Translations under genes and position numbers: made by a program
The notes under the pieces: model-generated
The model's database searches: none
Seen by the model: the letters and a program-made list of their open reading frames with translations, nothing else
What the model was told of the DNA's origin: nothing
NCBI RefSeq assembly: GCF_028750675.1
Contig: NZ_JAQQPZ010000005.1
Coordinates: forward strand, 114,792-178,791
DNA length: 64,000 nt
Origin: Shewanella metallivivens
GTDB taxonomy: Bacteria > Pseudomonadota > Gammaproteobacteria > Enterobacterales > Shewanellaceae
Reading direction: 5' to 3'
Shown here: piece by piece, positions 58,130 to 64,000 of the stretch
Layout of the letters: each line of letters opens with the position of its first letter
How positions within the stretch are numbered: position 1 is the first letter of the stretch

Positions 58130-59009
58130 TGGCCGAACCTTGATAATTACCCGGGAATAAAATGTAGTACGAGCCTAAATAAAGCTCATTTTGAATGTGA
58201 TAATGATATTCAGCATCTTGAGCAAATTGGGTTATCGACGTATGACCACCCGACTCATCTAAGTCTGTTGGGTAAGTACCGGTGGAGTTACATTTACGAC
58301 CGTATAAAAAGAAACCGTCGGCTATCACACCAATTAAATTTGAATCATCGTCTGAAAATGAAATCGGTTCCAAGTGATAATGATAACTTTGCGGGCCGGT
58401 ATGTGCGCCATTAAAATCAAGACTGGTTGCAGCATCATCTAACGGGATACCAGGGCCTTCTTCATCGTTATAAATAACCGCGCCACTCACGGCAATACCA
58501 ATAGCACCAAGCCCTGTTGCTGAGGTTGTGCTGGCTTTAGATGGAGAGTTATCAACGGTTAATGTATAAGTACCAACAAAGTCATCGATATAGCCAGGCG
58601 CCATTTTTGCGTAAGAAGTGACAGTGGGTTCCACATGTAACTCATTGCTAGTAGACCAGTACGGGGAAGTATGGTTGGGTAACCCGTTGGTTTCAATCAC
58701 AACCTTAGTGCCACTGAGCACCACGTTGACGTTATCTTGATCAAATTCGTAATACGCGGTATGTAAAATACCGCTGCCCGAATCTTCTGCGCCTGAATCT
58801 GTGTCTGTGTCTGTGTCTGTGTCTGTGTCTGTGTCTGTGTCTGTGTCTGTGTCTGTGTCTGTGTCTGTGTCTGTGTCTGTGTCTGTCACAGTATCAGTTG
58901 TACTCGAGCTAGCGGTATCGGTATCTTCGGTACCGCCACAACCAGGCAAATTCAACAGCAAAGAGCAAGAAAGCGCAATGGTTAGTAAACGTAAATGTGG
59001 GTTTTTCAT
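58116..59009 (-). CDS. YHYH-domain lipoprotein with Asp-Thr microsatellite linker
   Basis: The protein is a lipoprotein (lipobox LPGC) with a long alternating Thr-Asp linker encoded by a 6-bp repeat. A YHYH domain follows, with the two hallmark YHYH motifs (YHYHLEP and EYHYHIQ). YHYH proteins are secreted and often found near copper or oxidase genes, in line with the SCO gene here. I chose ATG 59009 because the signal peptide starts there; earlier in-frame ATGs would add about ten residues. Confidence 0.82.
   Translation of the reverse strand: MKNPHLRLLTIALSCSLLLNLPGCGGTEDTDTASSSTTDTVTDTDTDTDTDTDTDTDTDTDTDTDTDTDTDSGAEDSGSGILHTAYYEFDQDNVNVVLSGTKVVIETNGLPNHTSPYWSTSNELHVEPTVTSYAKMAPGYIDDFVGTYTLTVDNSPSKASTTSATGLGAIGIAVSGAVIYNDEEGPGIPLDDAATSLDFNGAHTGPQSYHYHLEPISFSDDDSNLIGVIADGFFLYGRKCNSTGTYPTDLDESGGHTSITQFAQDAEYHYHIQNELYLGSYYILFPGNYQGSASAIR
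58798..58886. repeat. Hexanucleotide microsatellite coding for Thr-Asp
   Basis: About 14 uninterrupted copies of a 6-base unit (GTGTCT on the plus strand) encode the (TD)n linker of the YHYH lipoprotein. Length changes keep the reading frame. Confidence 0.95.
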
Positions 59010-59419
59010 GTGATATCTCATGGTGTAAACATAAGACAAAGCTTAACAATGAAATGTGCAGAAACTACACAGAAATTATGAATAACCAGCAGTTTTGTAT
59101 CTCTTTATGTTAATTAAGTTAACACCTTTACAATCATACTTCAGATGTAACTGATCATCGTGAGCAAAAGTATTCTGCTTGCCCTTGTCTCACGGAGATC
59201 AAAAAGTGTTTTTGCTTGTTTAACAGTTGTTAGCAGTAAGCTGTAACGATTATTGCTCAACGAATCATAACGCATAGCAACAATGAGAATTCCTTCACAA
59301 AATTAGTTATCACAAAGACTTAGTATCAAGTTATCGCGTTAACTCTACAAAAAAGTGACTCACCCCAAAGCACAGATCTCTTCATGTTAACGGTGTATTC
59401 TCACCCTAAGGATGCGGCA
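59010..59419. other. Divergent promoter region between YHYH operon and DASS gene
   Basis: No gene is seen in ~410 bases. The region is AT-rich and should contain both divergent promoters. No strong palindrome was noticed. Confidence 0.5.
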
Positions 59420-60886
59420 ATGAAAAGTACTGATATTCGTGTTATTCCAGGCTTGTTTTCAATTGCGATAATTTTGTTTCTTTGGTTTATCGTAGCTCCA
59501 CCGCAAGGCGTATCAGCCAATGCATGGCATTTACTGGCGTTATTTGTGGGCACAGTTGTCGCCATTATCGGTAAAGCAATGCCGATTGGGGCAATTGCAA
59601 TATTAGCCATTACGCTTGTAGCACTCACAGGGGTGACCAACGACAGCCCCTCTGAAGCAATTAAAGATGCGTTAAGCGGCTTTTCAAACTCGCTTATTTG
59701 GTTAATTGGTATTGCGATTATTATCTCGCGAGGATTGGCTAAAACCGGTCTTGGTAATCGTATCGGCTATTACTTTATCTCCTTGTTTGGTCGCAAGACC
59801 ATTGGTATAGGTTATGCACTTGCATTGTCAGAGTTAGTTATTGCCCCTGTAACGCCAAGCAATACAGCCCGAGGAGGCGGGATTATTCACCCAATAATGA
59901 AATCCATCGCGACCAGCTTTGGATCATCGCCAGAGCAAGGTACATCAAGAAAAATAGGTCATTACCTTGCCTTAGTGAATTATCATACCAACCCGATCAC
60001 ATCAGCAATGTTTATTACCGCCACAGCGCCGAATCCATTAATTGTAAAGTTAATTGCCGATGCCACAGGTGCCGATATTAGTATTACGTGGGGTACCTGG
60101 GCGCTGGCAGCTTTATTACCCGGCTTATTGTGTATTGCGCTGATGCCGTTAATTATTTACGCAATTTACCCACCCGAAATTAAACGTACACCAGACGCCA
60201 GCGTGTTTGCTAAAGATAAACTGACCGACATGGGGCCAATGTCTTACGCTGAAAAAATCATGATCAGTGTATTTGGCTTGTTATTAATTTTATGGGCTGG
60301 CGTACCTGCCATGATTTTAGGTCCAGCCTTTGCGGTAAATACTACAGCCGTTGCGTTCTTAGGGTTATCAATTTTGTTGATCAGTGGCGTACTCAGCTGG
60401 GAGGATGTGCTTAAAGAGAAAGCGGCCTGGGACACTGTAGTGTGGTTTTCAGCTTTAGTGATGATGGCAACCTTCTTAAATAAACTCGGCTTAGTGGCTT
60501 GGTTTTCTGGCGTGGTTGAAAGCAATATCGCTCAGCTAGGAGTGGGCTGGATGGTGTCGGTTATTATCCTGGTGGTGGTTTACTTCTACGCGCATTACTT
60601 CTTTGCGAGTACAACCGCACACATTACCGCCATGTTTGCCGCATTTTTTGCTGCAGGTATCGCCTTAGGCGCACCACCGTTATACCTTGGTTTACTGCTT
60701 GCTGGTGCATCCTCTTTAATGATGTCATTAACCCATTATGCTACAGGTACCTCACCGATTATTTTTGGCTCAGGTTACGTATCAATGGAAAATTGGTGGC
60801 TAATGGGCTTAATCATGAGTGTGGTTAATTTAACCATTTGGGGCGTAGTTGGCGGGCTTTGGTGGAAAGCGCTGGGGTTTTGGTAA
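59420..60886 (+). CDS. DASS/CitT-family anion (di/tricarboxylate) transporter
   Basis: The 488-aa protein has about 12-14 transmembrane segments and the family's two loop motifs: ELVIAPVTPSNTARGGGI (about 155) and the duplicated SLTHYATGTSPIIFGSGY near the C terminus. Such carriers move citrate, succinate, tartrate or sulfate with Na+ or by exchange. I chose ATG 59420 with TAAGGA seven bases upstream rather than the open ATG at 59384. The substrate cannot be told. Confidence 0.88.
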   Translation: MKSTDIRVIPGLFSIAIILFLWFIVAPPQGVSANAWHLLALFVGTVVAIIGKAMPIGAIAILAITLVALTGVTNDSPSEAIKDALSGFSNSLIWLIGIAIIISRGLAKTGLGNRIGYYFISLFGRKTIGIGYALALSELVIAPVTPSNTARGGGIIHPIMKSIATSFGSSPEQGTSRKIGHYLALVNYHTNPITSAMFITATAPNPLIVKLIADATGADISITWGTWALAALLPGLLCIALMPLIIYAIYPPEIKRTPDASVFAKDKLTDMGPMSYAEKIMISVFGLLLILWAGVPAMILGPAFAVNTTAVAFLGLSILLISGVLSWEDVLKEKAAWDTVVWFSALVMMATFLNKLGLVAWFSGVVESNIAQLGVGWMVSVIILVVVYFYAHYFFASTTAHITAMFAAFFAAGIALGAPPLYLGLLLAGASSLMMSLTHYATGTSPIIFGSGYVSMENWWLMGLIMSVVNLTIWGVVGGLWWKALGFW

Positions 60887-60953
60887 ATAAAACCCAAACA
60901 GTATCGAGCCAAGAAAAGTAAAAATAACCCTCGAGTTCAAATGTGAAAAATAC

Positions 60954-60984
60954 AAAAAACCTCGTCATTTATGATGAGTTTTTC
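60954..60984 (+). terminator. Terminator after the anion transporter
   Basis: AAAAACCTCGTCAT and ATGATGAGTTTTT pair across most positions, with a T run at the 3' side, about 70 bases after the stop. Confidence 0.7.
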
Positions 60985-60994
60985 TCGTTTAATT

Positions 60995-61140
60995 TGGCGG
61001 AGGGATAGTTTGCTTGTAACAAAAAGGAACCCGTGGGTTCAAAGGCCTATTTTTAGCCCAAATAAAAAGGCCCGCAATGAATAGCAGGCCTTTTTATTAT
61101 AATGTGGCGGAGGGATAGGGATTTGAACCCAAGGCTTCCG
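60995..61140 (-). repeat. Duplicated tRNA 3'-end-like sequence
   Basis: TGGCGGAGGGATAG occurs at 60995 and again at 61105. The second copy continues as GGATTTGAACCC, which on the minus strand reads as a T-arm plus acceptor with CCA. No complete tRNA is present. Such duplicated 3' ends are typical scars of tRNA-targeting integrases. Confidence 0.65.
61063..61098. terminator. Bidirectional intrinsic terminator
   Basis: AAAAAGGCCCGC and GCAGGCCTTTTT form a stem between the two tRNA-like copies, with T runs on both strands. Confidence 0.8.
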
Positions 61141-61389
61141 TATTAAATATAAAATAAGTCGTTTAAATTCCTTAGGTTGCAGGAATTTACATATTCAAAA
61201 TATGCAATTACTGACTAAAATTGACTATATGATTGAAGTGAAAAATTGTCAAATTAATTTGGTTTTAGTGATGATGTAATAATTAAAAATGCTCTTTGCG
61301 GCTAGTAAAAAATGTTACGGCTAAGCACACACCTAAAAAGCGTAAGTTCTTACGCCAATATTTACACTATAAAGGTATCACTCGGGCTT

Positions 61390-61446
61390 GTTCAACAATC
61401 GGGATAAGGACGCGGCTACGCGCGGCCTATCCTTATTTGTTATATT
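61390..61446 (-). other. attC-like hairpin after the zinc-ribbon gene
   Basis: On the minus strand TAACAAATAAGGATAGGCCGCG folds onto CCGCGTCCTTATCC-CGA-TTGTTGAAC. The right core GTTGAAC fits GTTRRRY. The short length (57 bases) is within range for attC sites, but its left core does not mirror the start of the preceding cassette, so confidence is moderate. Confidence 0.5.
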
Positions 61447-61451
61447 TTTTA

Positions 61452-61628
61452 TTACTCTGCTTCAGTGAATGTGTAATCCACACCACCATTCCAACGCTCA
61501 AGCTCATTGCCGCATTTGCAATTAAAGCGGCCTTTCTCTCTCACTGGTTGCTCGTATTTAGTTACATTATATTTTTTGCCACACTTATCACACTCTTGTA
61601 CGTATTTTGTAGTGTCCCAAGTCGCCAT
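61452..61628 (-). CDS. 58-aa zinc-ribbon protein
   Basis: This short gene has a strong ribosome binding site (AAAGGAGTAATT before ATG). The product has CDKC and CKCG pairs about 19 residues apart, a rubredoxin/zinc-ribbon-like knuckle arrangement, within MATWDTTKYVQ to YTFTEAE. It lies 11 bases after the membrane-protein gene, so both share a transcript. Confidence 0.75.
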   Translation of the reverse strand: MATWDTTKYVQECDKCGKKYNVTKYEQPVREKGRFNCKCGNELERWNGGVDYTFTEAE

Positions 61629-61639
61629 AAATTACTCCT

Positions 61640-62248
61640 TTATTTGCTGCGTACTTTGTCTTTAAAGAAATTCTCAACATGCTCTACAGCATGTTTTATT
61701 TTTAATGTAAATTCATCATCTTCAGATGTGTAGTACACGATTTTATCATTTTCTATTCTACGTTTAGCACTATTATCCACGGTGGCACCTGGGCCGGCAT
61801 ATGCACCCTTCATCCAGAAGTGAAGCCAAATACCACCTCTTAATTTTCCAATAATATCTCTGATTTCATTAAAACTTTCAGCTGCGGCGTTATCCCAGAT
61901 AACCTTAGATTCAAGTTTTATAGTTTGTAATTCAGCCCATTTATTTTCTAAAATGACGAAGCGATCTGCATATATTTGTTGTTCAGCTTCTAGACGACGT
62001 CCAGACTCAACTTCGTCTTTTGGAAGGTGTAACATGGGATTTCGTACACCTTGGATGGCTTGCTCAATTTCATATGTAAGTAATATCGCTTTTTTAGCTA
62101 CTTCATATTCGCTTGTGCCTTTCAATTGTCTGCGCCAAGTGGTTAATCCAATTGCACCAATAACAATCGCTGAGATTGTTCCAATAATCGTAAACACATC
62201 CTTAGTTATTGCCCAGTCAATTTTTGAAATAGTTAGACAAATACTCAC
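61640..62248 (-). CDS. Hypothetical membrane protein
   Basis: The product (202 aa) has one transmembrane helix near the N terminus (FTIIGTISAIVIGAIGLTTW), then a mainly helical cytoplasmic part with YEVAKKAILLTYEIEQAI and FNEIRDIIGKLRGGIW. I chose GTG 62248 because GGAGAG lies just upstream; the longer TTG frame runs into the attC core. The family is a common helical integron or prophage hypothetical; no function known. Confidence 0.75.
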   Translation of the reverse strand: MSICLTISKIDWAITKDVFTIIGTISAIVIGAIGLTTWRRQLKGTSEYEVAKKAILLTYEIEQAIQGVRNPMLHLPKDEVESGRRLEAEQQIYADRFVILENKWAELQTIKLESKVIWDNAAAESFNEIRDIIGKLRGGIWLHFWMKGAYAGPGATVDNSAKRRIENDKIVYYTSEDDEFTLKIKHAVEHVENFFKDKVRSK

Positions 62249-62263
62249 AGACTCTCCATAAAA

Positions 62264-62355
62264 TACCAACGCCCCGCACAGGGGCAGACAAATAAACGTA
62301 GCGTTTTGGCTGTCCCAGCGACCAACGGGAGCGATTGCTGCGGTTTGTTAGAAGC
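62264..62355 (-). other. attC site between two cassettes
   Basis: On the minus strand it begins TTCTAACAAACCGCAGC and ends GCCCCTGTGCGGGGCGTTGG, a layout much like Vibrio-type repeats. CGCTCCCGTTGG / CCAAAACG pairing lies in the middle. Its left core GCTTCTAAC exactly complements GTTAGAAGC at the start of the upstream cassette. Confidence 0.78.
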
Positions 62356-62356
62356 C

Positions 62357-63382
62357 TTAGAATGCATCTGGTTTTATAAACTCAAGCCCCGTTATTTCTG
62401 AGGCCATACCGTAAACAAATTGATTGGGGGAACTCTTAATGAACTCAGATAAGAGCCAGTTATGGTTAACCTTGAAATGGCCACTAAAAAGGATTGGATC
62501 ATAACGGCTCAGTTCACTGAGCCGGTGCATTGCAGCAAAAATTAACACTAGCTGTGAATTCGTAAGCTTATCATGCCCCGTGACGGACTTTTTAAGATAC
62601 CATCTATTCTCGGATGCATATATGGGAACAATTCTGCGTCTTATCTGCTTGTGATAAGTTTCAAAATTACTAAGGCTGTCTTCGATATTACGACCTGACC
62701 ATTTAAATCGACGCTTCCTTCTTATTTCGTAAGCCCCACCCACTTCAAAAAGCTCAAACCCAGGCTGAATGTTACTTTTAGTGTGTGCGTTAACGTAGCG
62801 CTTGTCCACGTTCGCCTGAAACCATGCTTCTTTAGATCCATCCCTTCGCATAAAGCCAGTCTTTATGAGTGGCATAAATAGCTCTGTAGAACCCTTATAA
62901 GTTAGACAATATGCCCGATGGATAAAGGGTATTTGCCAAAAAATATCCTTGAGGGTAAATTCTTTACCAGCGTTATCGGGTTCACCTAAGAATTTGCATA
63001 GCGCGGGAAGTATCCCGCCGCCTTGAAAGTCTACAATCTCATTATCAAGAGCCTTTTTAGCCCCCTTGCTTCGACCACCAACTCCATGATTCTCCCTAAA
63101 TGTTTGCCCATTCGCCGTAAGCAAAGCTTTCGTTGCATTTAGGAAGCAATAATATGACGTCAGTGGAGATGATAAGTCAGGCAGAGAGATTGTAGCGTTG
63201 TAAAAATGATAGGCTTGTTCCCAATAAAACAGTGCATCATCTTTGTGTTCTCTTTTCAGCCAAAGTGATACGAAATCCCACGGATCAGCACAAAGTACTC
63301 GTGATGCTCTAAAGTTCGGATCAACCAATGCACCGTGTAAATTTACCGCTTTCCCTGCAATTCTTAACGTATGATTTGGCAT
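62357..63382 (-). CDS. YaaC-like hypothetical protein (cassette gene)
   Basis: The 341-aa protein resembles YaaC-family proteins: an N-terminal PWDFVSLWL block, YYWEQAYHFYNAT, a helical segment SYYCFLNATKALLTANG then HGVGG, and later basic beta strands. No catalytic motif is obvious. The gene is flanked by attC-type sites at both ends (62264-62355 and 63413-63468), so it is the body of an integron cassette. Its stop lies one base from the downstream attC. Confidence 0.7.
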   Translation of the reverse strand: MPNHTLRIAGKAVNLHGALVDPNFRASRVLCADPWDFVSLWLKREHKDDALFYWEQAYHFYNATISLPDLSSPLTSYYCFLNATKALLTANGQTFRENHGVGGRSKGAKKALDNEIVDFQGGGILPALCKFLGEPDNAGKEFTLKDIFWQIPFIHRAYCLTYKGSTELFMPLIKTGFMRRDGSKEAWFQANVDKRYVNAHTKSNIQPGFELFEVGGAYEIRRKRRFKWSGRNIEDSLSNFETYHKQIRRRIVPIYASENRWYLKKSVTGHDKLTNSQLVLIFAAMHRLSELSRYDPILFSGHFKVNHNWLLSEFIKSSPNQFVYGMASEITGLEFIKPDAF

Positions 63383-63412
63383 TTATGTCCTTGAGAACTC
63401 TTGCTCGCTGTA

Positions 63413-63468
63413 GCTTCTAACAGCTTATTGAACGGCGCATCATTCAATGACGGCCGTTTAAGTTATTG
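63413..63468 (-). other. attC-like site upstream of the YaaC-like cassette
   Basis: On the minus strand AATAACTTAAACGGC pairs with GCCGTTCAATAAGCTGTT, followed by GTTAGAAGC, the core that begins the next cassette. The 56-base hairpin is a short attC form. Confidence 0.68.
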
Positions 63469-63608
63469 ATTAATAACATCCTACATTTGCTATCTTATTG
63501 ATGTAAAGCAATTAATTGTATCAAGCAGACAAAAACAAACCGAGGTTACGCGTAAAGTAAGATATGCCTTGACGGCAATAAAAATTAAAGCAAATAAAAT
63601 CAGATAAA

Positions 63609-63873
63609 GGAACAAAAATGCCACCCATTTCTAGAGGAACAAAAATGCCACCTAAAGGAACAAAAATGCCACCCATTTCTAGAACCATCGAACAAAAATG
63701 CCACCCATTTCTAGAACCATCGAACAAAAATGCCACCCATTTCTTGAACAAATAACATAACTCGTTTTCATGGCTTTGGCGAGGGTTATGATTGATGTGC
63801 TCAACTCATCAATTTTATCGATATAGCTAACGAACAAAAATGCAACGAACAAAAATGCCACCCATTTCTTGAA
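63609..63873. repeat. Array of seven GAACAAAAATGCCACCC repeats
   Basis: Units starting at about 63609, 63636, 63657, 63690, 63720, 63831 and 63845 share GAACAAAAATGC; five continue as CACCCATTTCT(A/T)GA. Spacing is 20-33 bases, then two units lie farther on. Such iterated subterminal motifs occur at the ends of IS21-type elements or in iteron-like binding arrays. No transposase or replication gene is visible in the window. Confidence 0.8.
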
Positions 63874-63958
63874 CAAATAACATAACTCGTTTTCATGGCT
63901 TTGGCGAGGGTTATGATTGATGTGCTCAACTCATCAATTTTTATCGATATGACTAAAA
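63720..63958. repeat. Near-perfect ~110-bp direct repeat
   Basis: The block from GAACAAAAATGCCACCC through TTGAACAAATAACATAAC, GGCTTTGGCGAGGGTTATG and ATCGATAT at 63720-63828 recurs at 63845-63953 with one extra T. They are separated by a partial repeat unit, so a tandem duplication is likely. Confidence 0.88.
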
Positions 63959-64000
63959 TATTATCGTTAAATAAGTGATTTATGTGTCATCTAAGAAATT

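Noticed and set aside
58801..59013. Plus-strand SVSVSV ORF
   Set aside because: It is the antisense reading of the Thr-Asp microsatellite in the YHYH gene.
61296..61733. 145-aa plus-strand ORF
   Set aside because: It runs antisense across the zinc-ribbon gene and attC-like hairpin, whose ribosome binding site and Cys motifs are much stronger evidence.
63609..63873. CRISPR array
   Set aside because: The repeat units are spaced irregularly, some abut directly, the intervening sequence is itself repeated, and no cas gene is present.
63521..63876. Minus-strand ORFs rich in GIFVPL/MGG repeats
   Set aside because: They are just the translation of the GAACAAAAATGCCACCC DNA repeats, with no start signal or protein-like pattern.

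Overview
The window is chromosomal DNA from a Shewanella species or a very close relative. The main evidence is the metal-reduction locus omcA-mtrC-mtrA-mtrB at 2.6-10.2 kb. Predicted protein sizes (720, 653, 329 and 695 aa), the ten CXXCH haem motifs in each cytochrome and the CXXC of MtrB all fit the S. oneidensis outer-membrane electron conduit. It is followed, as I recall for S. oneidensis, by a glycerate-use cluster (cdaR/sdaR, a GntP-type permease, glycerate kinase) and a PLP-dependent decarboxylase of the PanP type. Upstream of omcA lie a DUF2057 protein, a histone-deacetylase-fold hydrolase, a ComFB-like protein and the 4.5S SRP RNA. No mtrDEF genes precede omcA here.

From 16.9 to 21.5 kb the order is a nested inverted-repeat element, tRNA-Leu/Cys/Gly, pgsA, uvrC and uvrY, the classic gammaproteobacterial uvrY-uvrC-pgsA-tRNA block. 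Next comes yjbQ, cut cleanly in two. Its last 52 codons are at 21467-21625 and its first 87 codons at 56130-56390. The roughly 34.5 kb between them (21626-56129) is an integrated genomic island.

The island's right end carries a co-directional six-gene module: a catalytically complete tyrosine recombinase, an 801-aa partner, a second large tyrosine recombinase, a coiled-coil protein, an HTH/coiled-coil protein and a RecD-like helicase. It resembles Tn554-type and multi-recombinase island modules. Its left end carries a cluster of TGTGAAT heptamers, an XRE repressor divergent from an HTH-protein/superfamily 2 helicase pair, and then a graveyard of IS66, IS256 and IS4 remnants. The middle holds signalling and redox cargo: a periplasmic solute-binding protein, two multi-PAS GGDEF/EAL proteins, one intact and one decayed chemoreceptor, a small triheme cytochrome, and fragments of lldD and a sigma-54 regulator. 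It also holds one orphan integron gene cassette with its attC. An IS3-family element near 43-47 kb is interrupted by a group II intron. Splicing would restore the transposase frame exactly, but the intron's own reverse transcriptase has an in-frame amber codon.

To the right of the island, yjbQ is followed by an overlapping YHYH lipoprotein / MORN-type / SCO operon with a 6-bp microsatellite and by a DASS-family anion transporter. Two copies of a tRNA 3'-end-like sequence come next. The last 2.6 kb looks like a short integron cassette array on the minus strand (three attC-like hairpins, a YaaC-like gene, a membrane protein and a 58-aa zinc-ribbon protein), with no integrase gene in view. The window ends in an array of repeats built on GAACAAAAATGCCACCC. 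All identifications come from reading translations and motifs; no database search was run.
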